A stretch of 64,000 nucleotides of DNA from Brachycybe producta (taxonomy: Eukaryota > Arthropoda > Diplopoda > Playtdesmida > Andrognathidae): contig JAUPFP010000134.1 in the NCBI GenBank assembly GCA_036925085.1, forward strand, positions 1 through 64,000, written 5' to 3'. The notes under the pieces are model-generated. The model did no database searches, was not told the origin of the DNA, and saw nothing but the letters and a program-made list of their open reading frames with translations. Made by a program: the position numbers and the translations under genes. Positions within the stretch are counted from its first letter, which is position 1; every line of letters starts with the position of its first letter. Below are positions 26,860 through 41,600 of this stretch, one piece after another.

Positions 26860-29800
26860 TTAAGGTTTCACGTTTAAGGTTGAACGTTTAAGGTTTCACG
26901 TTTAAGGTTGAATGTTTAAGGTTTCACGTTTAAGGTTGAACGTTTAAGGTTGAACGTTTAAGGTTGAACGTTTAAGGTTGAACGTTTAAGGTTGAACGTT
27001 TATGGTTGAACGTTTAAGGTTGAACGTTTAAGGTTGAACGTTTAAGGTTGAACGTTTAAGGTTGAACGTTTAAGGTTGAACGTTTATGGTTGAACGTTTA
27101 AGGTTGAACACTTAAGGTTTCACGTTTAAGGTTGAACGTTTAAGGTTTCACGTTTAAGGTTGAATGTTTAAGGTTTCACGTTTAAGGTTGAACGTTTAAG
27201 GTTTAACGTTTAAGAGTGAACGTTTAAGATTGAACGTTTAAGGTTGAAAGTAAAAGGTTGAACGTTTAAAGCTGAACGTTTAAGATTGAACGTTTAAGGT
27301 TGAACGTTTAAGGCTGAACGTTTAAGATTGAATGTTTAAGGTTGAACGTTTAAGGTTGAACGTTTAAGGTTGAACGTTTAAGGTTGAACGTTTAAGGTTG
27401 AACGTTTATGGTTGAACGTTTAAGGTTGAACGTTTAAGGTTGAACGTTTAAGGTTGAACGTTTAAGGTTGAACGTTTAAGGTTGAACGTTTATGGTTGAA
27501 CGTTTAAGGTTGAACGTTTAAGGTTGAACGTTTAAGGTTGAACGTTTAAGGTTGAACGTTTAAGGTTGAACGTTTATGGTTGAACGTTTAAGGTTGAACA
27601 CTTAAGGTTTCACGTTTAAGGTTGAACGTTTAAGGTTTCACGTTTAAGGTTGAATGTTTAAGGTTTCACGTTTAAGGTTGAACGTTTAAGGTTTAACGTT
27701 TAAGAGTGAACGTTTAAGATTGAACGTTTAAGGTTGAAAGTAAAAGGTTGAACGTTTAAAGCTGAACGTTTAAGATTGAACGTTTAAGGTTGAACGTTTA
27801 AGGCTGAACGTTTAAGATTGAATGTTTAAGGTTGAACGTTTAAGGTTGAACGTTTAAGGTTGAACGTTTAAGGTTGAACGTTTAAGGTTGAACGTTTATG
27901 GTTGAACGTTTAAGGTTGAACGTTTAAGGTTGAACGTTTAAGGTTGAACGTTTACGGTTGAACGTTTATGGTTGAACGTTTAAGGTTGAACACTTAAGGT
28001 TTCACGTTTAAGGTTGAACGTTTAAGGTTTCACGTTTAAGGTTGAATGTTTAAGGTTTCACGTTTAAGGTTGAACGTTTAAGGTTTAACGTTTAAGAGTG
28101 AACGTTTAAGGTTGAACGTTTAAGGTTGAACGTTTAAGGTTGAACGTTTAAGGTTGAACGTTTAAGGTTGAACGTTTAAGGTTGAACGTTTAAGGTTGAA
28201 CGTTTAAGGTTGAACGTTTAAGGTTGAACGTTTAAGGTTGAACGTTTAAGGTTGAACGTTTAAGGTTGAACGTTTAAGGTTGAACGTTTAAGGTTGAACG
28301 TTTAAGGTTGAACGTTTAAGGTTGAACGTTTATGGTTGAACGTTTAAGGTTGAACGTTTAAGGTTGAACGTTTAAGGTTGAACGTTTAAGGTTGAACGTT
28401 TAAGGTTGAACGTTTATGGTTGAACGTTTAAGGTTGAACACTTAAGGTTTCACGTTTAAGGTTGAACGTTTAAGGTTTCACGTTTAAGGTTGAATGTTTA
28501 AGGTTTCACGTTTAAGGTTGAACGTTTAAGGTTTAACGTTTAAGAGTGAACGTTTAAGATTGAACGTTTAAGGTTGAAAGTTTAAGGTTGAACGTTTAAG
28601 GTTGAACATTTAAGAGTGAACGTTTAAGATTGAACGTTTAAGGTTGAAAGTAAAAGGTTGAACGTTTAAAGCTGAACGTTTAAGATTGAACGTTTAAGGT
28701 TGAACGTTTAAGGCTGAACGTTTAAGATTGAATGTTTAAGGTTGAACGTTTAAGGTTGAACGTTTAAGGTTGAACGTTTAAGGTTGAACGTTTAAGGTTG
28801 AACGTTTATGGTTGAACGTTTAAGGTTGAACGTTTAAGGTTGAACGTTTAAGGTTGAACGTTTACGGTTGAACGTTTACGGTTGAACGTTTAAGGTTGAA
28901 CACTTAAGGTTTCACGTTTAAGGTTGATCGTTTAAGGTTTCACGTTTAAGGTTGAATGTTTAAGGTTTCACGTTTAAGGTTGAACATTTAAGGTTTAACG
29001 TTTAAGGTTGAACGTTTAATTTTGAACGTTTAAGGTTGAACGTTTAAGGTTGAACGTTTAAGGTTGAACGTTTAAGGTTGAACGTTTAAGTTTGAACGTT
29101 TAAGGTTGAACGTTTAAGGTTGAACGTTTAAGGTTGAAAGTTTAAGGTTGAACGTTTAAGGTTGAACATTTAAGAGTGAACGTTTAAGGTTGAACGTTTA
29201 AGGTTGAGTGTAAAAGGTTGAACGTTTAAGGCTGAACGTTTAAGATTGAACGTTTAAGGTTGAACGTTTAAGGCTGAACGTTTAAGATTGAACGTTTAAG
29301 GTTGAACGTTTAAGGTTGAACGTTTAAGGTTGTACGTTTAAGGTTGAACGTTTAATTTTGAACGTTTAAGGTTGAACGTTTAAGGTTTAACGTTTAAGGT
29401 TGAACGTTTAAGGTTGAACGTTTAAGGTTGAACGTTTAATGTTGAACGTTTAAGGTTGAACGTTTAATGTTGAACGTTTAAGGTTGAACGTTTAAGGTTG
29501 AACGTTTAAGGTTGAACGTTTAAGGTTGAACGTTTAAGGTTGAACGTTTAATTTTGAACGTTTAAGGTTGAACGTTTAACGTTGAACATTTAAGGTTGAA
29601 CGTTTAAGGTTGAACGTTTAAGGTTGAACGTTTAAGGTTGAACGTTTAAGGTTGAATGTTTAAGGTTGAACGTTTAAGGTTGAACGTTTAAGGTTGAACG
29701 TTTAAGGTTGAACGTTTAAGGTTGAACGTTTAAGGTTGAACGTTTAAGGTTGAACGTTTAAGGTTGAACGTTTAAGGTTGAACGTTTACGGTTGAACGTT

Positions 29801-32800
29801 TATGGTTGAACGTTTAAGGTTGAACACTTAAGGTTTCACGTTTAAGGTTGATCGTTTAAGGTTTCACGTTTAAGGTTGATCGTTTAAGGTTTCACGTTTA
29901 AGGTTGAATGTTTAAGGTTTCACGTTTAAGGTTGAACGTTTAAGGTTTAACGTTTAAGGTTGAACGTTTAAGGTTGAATATTTAAGGTTGAACGTTTAAG
30001 GTTGAACGTTTAAGGTTGAACGTAAAAGGTTGAACGTTTAAGGCTGAACGTTTAAGATTGAACGTTTAAGGTTGAACGTTTAAGGCTGAACGTTTAAGAT
30101 TGAACGTTTAAGGTTGAACGTTTAAGGTTGAACGTTTAAGGTTGTACGTTTAAGGTTGAACGTTTAATTTTGAACGTTTAAGGTTGAATGTTTAAGGTTG
30201 AACGTTTAAGGTTGAACGTTTAAGGTTGAACGTTTAAGGTTGAACGTTTAATGTTGAACGTTTAAGGTTGAACGTTTAATGTTGAACGTTTAAGGTTGAA
30301 CGTTTATGGTTGAACGTTTAAGGTTGAACACTTAAGGTTTCACGTTTAAGGTTGAACGTTTAAGGTTTCACGTTTAAGGTTGAATGTTTAAGGTTTCACG
30401 TTTAAGGTTGAACGTTTAAGGTTTAACGTTTAAGGTTGAACGTTTAAGGTTTAACGTTTAAGGTTGAACGTTTAATTTTGAATGTTTAAGGTTGAACGTT
30501 TAAGGTTGAACATTTAAGGTTGAACGTTTAAGGTTGAACGTTTAAGGTTGAACGTTTAAGGTTGAACGTTTAAGGTTGAAAGTTTAAGGTTGAACGTTTA
30601 AGGTTGAACATTTAAGAGTGAACGTTTAAGGTTGAACGTTTAAGGTTGAACGTAAAAGGTTGAACGTTTAAAGCTGAACGTTTAAGATTGAACGATTAAG
30701 GTTGAACGTTTAAGGCTGAACGTTTAAGATTGAACGTTTAAGGTTGAACGTTTAAGGTTGAACGTTTAAGGTTGAACGTTTAAGAATGAACGTTTAAGGT
30801 TGAACGTTTAAGGTTGAACGTTTAAGGTTGAACGTTTATGGTTGAACGTTTAAGGTTGAACGTTTAAGGTTGAACGTTTAAGGTTGAACGTTTAAGGTTG
30901 AACGTTTAAGGGTGAACGTTTATGGTTGAACGTTTAAGGTTGAACACTTAAGGTTTCACGTTTAAGGTTGAACGTTTAAGGTTTCACGTTTAAGGTTGAA
31001 TGTTTAAGGTTTCACGTTTAAGGTTGAACGTTTAAGGTTTAACGTTTCAGGTTGAACGTTTAATTTTGAACGTTTAAGGTTGAACGTTTAAGGTTGAACG
31101 TTTAAGGTTGAACGTTTAAGGTTGAACGTTTAAGGTTGAACGTTTAAGGTTGAAAGTTTAAGGTTGAACGTTTAAGGTTGAACATTTAAGAGTGAACGTT
31201 TAAGGTTGAACGTTTAAGGTTGAACGTAAAAGGTTGAACGTTTAAGGCTGAACGTTTAAGATTGAACGTTTAAGGTTGAACGTTTAAGGCTGAACGTTTA
31301 AGATTGAACGTTTAAGGTTGAACGTTTAAGGTTGAACGTTTAAGGTTGTACGTTTAAGGTTGAACGTTTAATTTTGAACGTTTAAGGTTGAATGTTTAAG
31401 GTTGAACGTTTAAGGTTGAACGTTTAAGGTTGAACGTTTATGGTTGAACGTTTAAGGTTGAACGTTTAAGGTTGAACGTTTAAGGTTGAACGTTTAAGGT
31501 TAAACGTTTAAGGTTGAACGTTTATGGTTGAACGTTTAAGGTTGAACACTTAAGGTTTCACGTTTAAGGTTGAACGTTTAAGGTTTCACGTTTAAGGTTG
31601 AATGTTTAAGGTTTCACGTTTAAGGTTGAACATTTAAGGTTTAACGTTTAAGGTTGAACGTTTAATTTTGAACGTTTAAGGTTGAACGTTTAAGGTTGAA
31701 CGTTTAAGGTTGAACGTTTAAGGTTGAACGTTTAAGGTTGAACGTTTAAGGTTGAACGTTTAAGGTTGAAAGTTTAAGGTTGAACGTTTAAGGTTGAACA
31801 TTTAAGAGTGAACGTTTAAGGTTGAACGTTTAAGGTTGAACGTAAAAGGTTGAACGTTTAAGGCTGAACGTTTAAGATTGAACGTTTAAGGTTGAACGTT
31901 TAAGGCTGAACGTTTAAGATTGAACGTTTAAGGTTGAACGTTTAAGGTTGAACGTTTAAGGTTGTACGTTTAAGGTTGAACGTTTAATTTTGAACGTTTA
32001 AGGTTGAATGTTTAAGGTTGAACGTTTAAGGTTGAACGTTTAAGGTTGAACGTTTAAGGTTGAACGTTTAATGTTGAACGTTTAAGGTTGAACGTTTAAT
32101 GTTGAACGTTTAAGGTTGAACGTTTAAGGTTGAACGTTTAAGGTTGAACGTTTAAGGTTGAATGTTTAAGGTTGAACGTTTAAGGTTGAACGTTTAATTT
32201 TGAACGTTTAAGGTTGAATGTTTAACGTTGAACGTTTAATGTTGAACGTTTAAGGTTGAACGTTTAAGGTTGAACGTTTAAGGTTGAACGTTTAAGGTTG
32301 AACGTTTAAGGTTGAACGTTAAGATTGAATGTTTAAGGTTGAACGTTTAAGGTTGAACGTTTAAGGTTGAACGTTTAAGGTTGAACGTTTAAGGTTGAAC
32401 GTTTAAGGTTGAACATTTAAGGTTGAACGTTTAAGGTTGAACGTTTAAGGTTGAACGTTTAAGGTTGAACGTTTAAGGTTGAATGTTTAAGGTTTAATGT
32501 TTAAGGTTGAACGTTTAATTTTGAACGTTTAAGGTTGAACGTTTAAGGTTGAACGTTTAAGGTTGAACATTTAAGGTTGAACGTTTAAGGATGAACGTTT
32601 AAGGTTGAACGTTTAAGGTTGAACGTTTAAGGTTGAACGTTTAAGGTTGAACGTTTAATCTTGAACGTTTAAGGTTGATCGTTTATGGTTGAACGTTTAA
32701 GGTTGAAAGTTTAAGGTTGAACGTTTAAGGTTGAACGTTTAAGGTTGAACGTTTAAGGTTGAACGTTTAAGGTTGAACATTTAAGGTTGAACGTTTAAGG

Positions 32801-34700
32801 TTGAATGTTTAAGGTTTAATGTTTAAGGTTGAACGTTTAATTTTGAACGTTTAAGGTTGAACGTTTAAGGTTGAACGTTTAAGGATGAACGTTTAAGGTT
32901 GAACGTTTAAGGTTGAACGTTTAAGGTTGAACGTTTAATGTTGAAACGTTTAAGGTTGAACGTTTAAGGTTGAACGTTTAAGGTTGAACGTTTAAGGTTG
33001 AACGTATAAGGTTGAACGTTTAAGGCTGAACGTTTAAGATTGAACGTTTAAGGTTGAACGTTTAATGTAGAACGTTTAAGATTGAACGTTTAAGGTTGAA
33101 CGTTTAAGGTTGAACGTTTAAGGTTGAACGTTTAAGGTTGTACGTTTAAGGTTGAACGTTTAATTTTGAACTTTTAAGGTTGAACGTTTAAGGTTGAAAG
33201 TTTAAGGTTGAATGTTTAATTTTGAACGTTTAAGATTGAGCATTTAATGTTGAACGTTTAAGGTTGAACGTTTAATGTTGAACATTTAAGGTTGAAAGTT
33301 TAAGGTTGAATGTTTAATTTTGAACGTTTAAGATTGAGCGTTTAATGTTGAACGTTTAAGGTTGAACGTTTAATGTTGAACATTTAAGGTTGAACGTTTA
33401 AGGTTGAACATTTAAGGTTGAACGTTTAAGGTTGAACGTTTAAGGTTGAACGTTTAAGGTTGAACGTTTAAGGTTGATTGTTTAAGGTTGAACGTTTAAG
33501 GTTGAACATTTAAGATTGAACGTTTAAGGTTGAACGTTTAAGGCTGAACGTTTAAGGTTGAACGTTTAAGGTTGAACGTTTAAGGGTGAACGTTTATGGT
33601 TGAACGTTTAAGGTTGAACACTTAAGGTTTCACGTTTAAGGTTGAACGTTTAAGGTTTCACGTTTAAGGTTGAATGTTTAAGGTTTCACGTTTAAGGTTG
33701 AACGTTTAAGGTTTAACGTTTCAGGTTGAACGTTTAATTTTGAACGTTTAAGGTTGAACGTTTAAGGTTGAACGTTTAAGGTTGAACGTTTAAGGTTGAA
33801 CGTTTAAGGTTGAAAGTTTAAGGTTGAACGTTTAAGGTTGAACATTTAAGAGTGAACGTTTAAGGTTGAACGTTTAAGGTTGAACGTAAAAGGTTGAACG
33901 TTTAAGGCTGAACGTTTAAGATTGAACGTTTAAGGTTGAACGTTTAAGGCTGAACGTTTAAGATTGAACGTTTAAGGTTGAACGTTTAAGGTTGAACGTT
34001 TAAGGTTGTACGTTTAAGGTTGAACGTTTAATTTTGAACGTTTAAGGTTGAATGTTTAAGGTTGAACGTTTAAGGTTGAACGTTTAAGGTTGAACGTTTA
34101 TGGTTGAACGTTTAAGGTTGAACGTTTTAGGTTGAACGTTTAAGGTTGAACGTTTAAGGTTAAACGTTTAAGGTTGAACGTTTATGGTTGAACGTTTAAG
34201 GTTGAACACTTAAGGTTTCACGTTTAAGGTTGAACGTTTAAGGTTTTACGTTTAAGGTTGAATGTTTAAGGTTTCACGTTTAAGGTTGAACATTTAAGGT
34301 TTAACATTTAAGGTTGAACGTTTAATTTTGAACGTTTAAGGTTGAACGTTTAAGGTTGAACGTTTAAGGTTGAATGTTTAAGGTTGAACGTTTAAGGTTG
34401 AACGTTTAAGGTTGAACGTTTAAGGTTGAAAGTTTAAGGTTGAACGTTTAAGGTTGAACATTTAAGAGTGAACGTTTAAGGTTGAACGTTTAAGGTTGAA
34501 CGTAAAAGGTTGAACGTTTAAGGCTGAACGTTTAAGATTGAACGTTTAAGGTTGAACGTTTAAGGCTGAACGTTTAAGATTGAACGTTTAAGGTTGAACG
34601 TTTAAGGTTGAACGTTTAAGGTTGTACGTTTAAGGTTGAACGTTTAATTTTGAACGTTTAAGGTTGAATGTTTAAGGTTGAACGTTTAAGGTTGAACGTT
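26860..34700. repeat. Array of higher-order copies marked by GAACACTTAAGG
   Basis: The variant unit GAACACTTAAGG followed by a TTTCACG series starts at 27106, 27596, 27988, 28436, 28898 and 29822, with further copies near 30326, 30948, 31545, 33613 and 34201. The first five measured spacings are 490, 392, 448, 462 and 924 bp, all multiples of 14. Many copies carry the same downstream set (TAAGAGTG, GTAAAAGG, GCTGAACG, AAGATTG). This is the most clearly higher-order part of the array. Confidence 0.78.
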
Positions 34701-37700
34701 TAAGGTTGAACGTTTAAGGTTGAACGTTTAAGGTTGAACGTTTAATGTTGAACGTTTAAGGTTGAACGTTTAATGTTGAACGTTTAAGGTTGAACGTTTA
34801 AGGTTGAACGTTTAAGGTTGAACGTTTAAGGTTGAATGTTTAAGGTTGAACGTTTAAGGTTGAACGTTTAATTTTGAACGTTTAAGGTTGAACGTTTAAC
34901 GTTGAACGTTTAATGTTGAACGTTTAAGGTTGAACGTTTAAGGTTGAACGTTTAAGGTTGAACGTTTAAGGTTGAACGTTTAAGGTTGAACGTTTAAGGT
35001 TGAACGTTTAAGATTGAATGTTTAAGGTTGAACGTTTAAGGTTGAACGTTTAAGGTTGAACGTTTAAGGTTGAACGTTTAAGGTTGAACGTTTAAGGTTG
35101 AACATTTAAGGTTGAACGTTTAAGGTTGAACGTTTAAGGTTGAACGTTTAAGGTTGAACGTTTAAGGTTGAATGTTTAAGGTTTAATGTTTAAGGTTGAA
35201 CGTTTAATTTTGAACGTTTAAGGTTGAACGTTTAAGGTTGAACGTTTAAGGTTGAACGTTTAAGGTTGAACGTTTAAGGATGAACGTTTAAGGTTGAACG
35301 TTTAAGGTTGAACGTTTAAGGTTGAACGTTTAATGTTGAACGTTTAAGGTTGAACGTTTATGGTTGAACGTTTAAGGTTGAAAGTTTAAGGTTGAACGTT
35401 TAAGGTTGAACGTTTAAGGTTGAACGTTTAAGGTTGAACGTTTAAGGTTGAACGTTTAAGGTTGAACGTTTAAGGTTGAATGTTTAAGGTTTAATGTTTA
35501 AGGTTGAACGTTTAATTTTGAACGTTTAAGGTTGAACGTTTAAGGTTGAACGTTTAAGGATGAACGTTTAAGGTTGAACGTTTAAGGTTGAACGTTTAAG
35601 GTTGAACGTTTAATGTTGAAACGTTTAAGGTTGAACGTTTAAGGTTGAACGTTTAAGGTTGAACGTTTAAGGTTGAACGTATAAGGTTGAACGTTTAAGG
35701 CTGAACGTTTAAGATTGAACGTTTAAGGTTGAACGTTTAATGTAGAACGTTTAAGATTGAACGTTTAAGGTTGAACATTTAAGGTTGAACGTTTAAGGTT
35801 GAACGTTTAAGGTTGTACGTTTAAGGTTGAACGTTTAATTTTGAACGTTTAAGGTTGAACGTTTAAGGTTGAAAGTTTAAGGTTGAATGTTTAATTTTGA
35901 ACGTTTAAGATTGAGCGTTTAATGTTGAACGTTTAAGGTTGAACGTTTAAGGTTGAACGTTTAAGGTTGAACATTTAAGGTTTCACAGTTAAGGTTGAAT
36001 GTTTAAGATTGAGCGTTTAATGTTGAACGTTTAAGGTTGAACGTTTAATGTTGAACATTTAAGGTTGAACGTTTAAGGTTGAACATTTAAGGTTGAACGT
36101 TTAAGGTTGAACGTTTAAGGTTGAACGTTTAAGGTTGAACGTTTAAGGTTGATTGTTTAAGGTTGAACGTTTAAGGTTGAACGTTTAAGATTGAACGTTT
36201 AAGGTTGAACGTTTAAGGCTGAACGTTTAAGATTGAACGTTTAAGGTTGAACGTTTAAGGTTGAACGTTTAAGGTTGTACGTTTAAGGTTGAACGTTTAA
36301 TTTTGAACGTTTAAGGTTGAATGTTTAAGGTTGAACGTTTAAGGTTGAACGTTTAAGGTTGAACGTTTAAGGTTGAACGTTTAATGTTGAACGTTTAAGG
36401 TTGAACGTTTAATGTTGAACGTTTAAGGTTGAACGTTTAAGGTTGAACGTTTAATTTGAACGTTTAAGGTTGAATGTTTAAGGTTGAACGTTTAAGGTTG
36501 AACGTTTAATTTTGAACGTTTAAGGTTGAACGTTTAACGTTGAACGTTTAATGTTGAACGTTTAAGGTTGAACGTTTAAGGTTGAACGTTTAAGGTTGAA
36601 CGTTTAAGGTTGAACGTTTAAGGTTGAACGTTTAAGATTGAATATTTAAGGTTGAACGTTTAAGGTTGAACGTTTAAGGTTGAACGTTTAAGGTTGAACG
36701 TTTAAGGTTGAACGTTTAAGGTTGAACGTTTAAGGTTGAACATTTAAGGTTGAACGTTTAAGGTTGAACGTTTAAGGTTGAACGTTTAAGGTTGAACGTT
36801 TAAGGTTGAATGTTTAAGGTTTAATGTTTAAGGTTGAACGTTTAATTTTGAACGTTTAAGGTTGAACGTTTAAGGTTGAACGTTTAAGGTTGAACGTTTA
36901 AGGTTGAACGTTTAAGGATGAACGTTTAAGGTTGAACGTTTAAGGTTGAACGTTTATTGTTGAAAGTTTAATGTTGAACGTTTAAGGTTGAACGTTTATG
37001 GTTGAACGTTTAAGGTTGAAAGTTTAAGGTTGAACGTTTAAGGTTGAACGTTTAAGGTTGAACGTTTAAGGTTGAACGTTTAAGGTTGAACGTTTAAGGT
37101 TGAACGTTTAAGGTTGAACGTTTAAGGTTTAATGTTTAAGGTTGAACGTTTAATTTTGAACGTTTAAGGTTGAACGTTTAAGGTTGAACGTTTAAGGATG
37201 AACGTTTAAGGTTGAACGTTTAAGGTTGAACGTTTAAGGTTGAACGTTTAATGTTGAAACGTTTAAGGTTGAACGTTTAAGGTTGAACGTTTAAGGTTGA
37301 ACGTTTAAGGTTGAACGTATAAGGTTGAACGTTTAAGACTGAACGTTTAAGATTGAACGTTTAAGGTTGAACGTTTAATGTTGAACGTTTAAGATTGAAC
37401 GTTTAAGGTTGAATGTTTAAGGTTGAACGTTTAAGGTTGAACGTTTAAGGTTGTACGTTTAAGGTTGAACGTTTAATTTTGAACGTTTAAGGTTGAACGT
37501 TTAAGGTTGAACGTTTAAGGTTGAACTTTTAAGTTTGAATGTTTAAGGTTCAACGTTTAAGGTTGAACGTTTAAGGTTGAACGCTTAAGGTTGAACGCTT
37601 AAGGTTGAACGTTTAAGGTTGAACGTTTAAGGTTGAAAGTTTAAGGTTGAATGTTTAATTTTGAACGTTTAAGATTGAGCGTTTAATGTTGAACGTTTAA

Positions 37701-38639
37701 GGTTGAACGTTTAATGTTGAACATTTAAGGTTGAACGTTTAAGGTTGAACATTTAAGGTTGAACGTTTAAGGTTGAACGTTTAAGGTTGAACGTTTAAGG
37801 TTGAACGTTTAAGGTTGATTGTTTAAGGTTGAACGTTTAAGGTTGAACGTTTAAGGTTTCACCTTTAAGATTGAATGTTTAAGGTTGAACGTTTAAGGTT
37901 GAACGTTTAAGGTTGAACGTTTAATTTGGAACGTTTAAGGTTGAACGTTTAAGGTTGAACGTTTAAGCTTGAACGTTTAAGGTTGAACGTTTAAGGTTGA
38001 ACGTTTAAGGTTGAACGTTTAAGGTTGAACGTTTAAAGTTGAACGTTTAATTTTGAACGTTTAAGGTTGAACGTTTAAGGTTGAACGTTTAAGGTTGAAC
38101 GTTTAAGGTTGAACGTTTAAGGTTGAACGTTTAAGGTTGAACGTTTAAGAATGAACGTTTAATTTTGAACGTTTAAGGTTGAACGTTTAAGGTTGAACAT
38201 TTAAGCTTGAACGTTTAAGGTTGAACGTTTAAGGTTTAACGTTTAAGGTTTCACGTTTAAGGTTTCACGTTTAAGGTTTCACGTTTAAGGTTTCACGTTT
38301 AAGGTTTCACGTTTAAGGTTTCACGTTTAAGGTTTCACGTTTAAGGTTTCACGTTTAAGGTTTCACGTTTAAGGTTTCACGTTTAAGGTTTCACGTTTAA
38401 GGTTGAACGTTTAAGGTTGAACGTTTAAGGTTGAACGTTTAAGGTTGAACGTTTAAGGTTGAACGTTTAAGGTTGAATGTTTAAGTTTGAACGTTTAAGG
38501 TTGAATGTTTAAAGTTGAACGTTTAAGGTTGAAAGTTTAAGGTTGAACGTTTAAGGTTGAACGTTTAAGGTTGAACGTTTAAGGTTGAACGTTTAAGGTT
38601 GAACGTTTAATTTTAAACGTTTAAGGTTGAACTTTTAAG

Positions 38640-41600
38640 GTTGAACGTTTAAGGTTGAACGTTTAAGGTTGAACGTTTAAGGTTGAACGTTTAAGGTTGA
38701 ACGTTTAAGGTTGAACGTTTAAGGTTGAACGTTTAAGGTTGAACGTTTAAGGTTGAACGTTTAAGGTTGAACGTTTATTGTTTAACGTTTAAGGTTGAAT
38801 GTTTAAGGTTGAACGTTTAAGGTTGAACGTTTATGGTTGAACGTTTAAGGTTGAACGTTTAAGGTTGAACATTTAAGGTTGAACGTTTAAGGTTGAACGT
38901 TTAAGGTTGAACGTTTAAGTTTGAACGTTTAAGGTTGAACATTTAAGGTTGAACGTTTAAGGTTTCACGTTTAAGGTTTCACGTTTAAGGTTTCACGTTT
39001 AAGGTTGAACGTTTAAGGTTGAACGTTTAAGGTTGAACGTTTAATTTGGAACGTTTAAGGTTGAACGTTTAAGGTTGAACGTTTAAGGTTGAAGGTTTAA
39101 GGTTGAACGTTTAAGGTTGAACGTTTAAGGTTGAACGTTTAAGGTTGAACGTTTAAGGTTGAACGTTTAAGGTTGAACGTTTAAGGTTTCACCTTTAAGA
39201 TTGAATGTTTAAGGTTGAACGTTTAAGGTTGAACGTTTAAGGTTGAACGTTTAATTTGGAACGTTTAAGGTTGAACGTTTAAGGTTGAACGTTTAAGGTT
39301 GAACGTTTAAGCTTGAACGTTTAAGGTTGAACGTTTAAGGTTGAACGTTTAAGGTTGAACGTTTAAGGTTGAACGTTTAAGGTTGAACGTTTAAGGTTGA
39401 ACGTTTAAGGTTGAACGTTTAAAGTTGAACGTTTAATTTTGAACGTTTAAGGTTGAACGTTTAAGGTTGAACGTTTAAGGTTGAACGTTTAAGGTTGAAC
39501 GTTTAAGAATGAACGTTTAATTTTGAACGTTTAAGGTTGAACGTTTAAGGTTGAACGTTTAAGCTTGAACGTTTAAGGTTGAACGTTTAAGGTTTAACGT
39601 TTAAGGTTTCACGTTTAAGGTTTCACGTTTAAGGTTTCACGTTTAAGGTTTCACGTTTAAGGTTTCACGTTTAAGGTTTCACGTTTAAGGTTTCACGTTT
39701 AAGGTTGAACGTTTAAGGTTGAACGTTTAAGGTTGAACGTTTAAGGTTGAACGTTTAAGGTTGAACGTTTAAGGTTGAACGTTTAAGGTTGAACGTTTAA
39801 GGTTGAACGTTTAAGGTTGAACGTTTAAGGTTGAACGTTTAAGGTTGAACGTTTAAGGTTGAACGTTTAAGGTTGAACATTTAAGGTTGAACGTTTAAGG
39901 TTGAATGTTTAAGGTTTAATGTTTAAGGTTGAACGTTTAATTTTGAACGTTTAAGGTTGAACGTTTAAGGTTGAACGTTTAAGGTTGAACGTTTAAGGTT
40001 GAACGTTTAAGGATGAACGTTTAAGGTTGAACGTTTAATGTTGAACGTTTAAGGTTGAACGTTTATGGTTGAACGTTTAAGGTTGAAAGTTTAAGGTTGA
40101 ACGTTTAAGGTTGAACGTTTAAGGTTGAACGTTTAAGGTTGAACGTTTAAGGTTGAACGTTTAAGGTTGAACGTTTAAGGTTGAATGTTTAAGGTTTAAT
40201 GTTTAAGGTTGAACGTTTAATTTTGAACGTTTAAGGTTGAACGTTTAAGGTTGAACGTTTAAGGATGAACGTTTAAGGTTGAACGTTTAAGGTTGAACGT
40301 TTAAGGTTGAACGTTTAATGTTGAAACGTTTAAGGTTGAACGTTTAAGGTTGAACGTTTAAGGTTGAACGTTTAAGGTTGAACGTTTAAGGTTGAACGTA
40401 TAAGGTTGAACGTTTAAGGCTGAACGTTTAAGATTGAACGTTTAAGGTTGAACGTTTAATGTTGAACGTTTAAGATTGAACGTTTAAGGTTGAACGTTTA
40501 AGGTTGAACGTTTAAGGTTGAACGTTTAAGGTTGTACGTTTAAGGTTGAACGTTTAATTTTGAACATTTAAGGTTGAACGTTTAAGGTTGAACTTTTAAG
40601 TTTGAATGTTTAAGGTTCAACGTTTAAGGTTGAACGTTTAAGGTTGAACGCTTACGGTTGAACGCTTAATGTTGAACGTTTAAGGTTGAACGTTTAAGGT
40701 TGAAAGTTTAAGGTTGAATGTTTAATTTTGAACGTTTAAGATTGAGCGTTTAATGTTGAACGTTTAAGGTTGAACGTTTAATGTTGAACATTTAAGGTTG
40801 AACGTTTAAGGTTGAACATTTAAGGTTGAACGTTTAAGGTTGAATGTTTAAGGTTGAACGTTTAAGGTTGAACGTTTAAGGTTGATTGTTTAAGGTTGAA
40901 CGTTTAAGGTTGAACGTTTAAGGTTTCAAATTTAAGATTGAATGTTTAAGGTTGAACGTTTAAGGTTGAACGTTTAAGGTTGAACGTTTAATTTGGAATG
41001 TTTAAGGTTGAACGTTTAAGGTTGAACGTTTAAGCTTGAACGTTTAAGGTTGAACGTTTAAGGTTGAACGTTTAAGGTTGAACGTTTAAGGTTGAACGTT
41101 TAATGTTGAACGTTTAAGGTTGAACGTTTATGGTTGAACGTTTAAGGTTGAAAGTTTAAGGTTGAACGTTTAAGGTTGAACGTTTAAGGTTGAACGTTTA
41201 AGGTTGAACGTTTAAGGTTGAACGTTTAAGGTTGAACGTTTAAGGTTGAACGTTTAAGGTTGAACGCTTAAGGTTGAACGCTTAAGGTTGAACGTTTAAG
41301 GTTGAACGTTTAAGGTTGAAAGTTTAAGGTTGAATGTTTAATTTTGAACGTTTAAGATTGAGCGTTTAATGTTGAACGTTTAAGGTTGAACGTTTAATGT
41401 TGAACATTTAAGGTTGAACGTTTAAGGTTGAACATTTAAGGTTGAACGTTTAAGGTTGAACGTTTAAGGTTGAACGTTTAAGGTTGAACATTTAAGGTTG
41501 AACGTTTAAGGTTGAACGTTTAAGGTTGAACGTTTAAGGTTGAACGTTTAAGGTTGAATGTTTAAGGTTTAATGTTTAAGGTTGAACGTTTAATTTTGAA

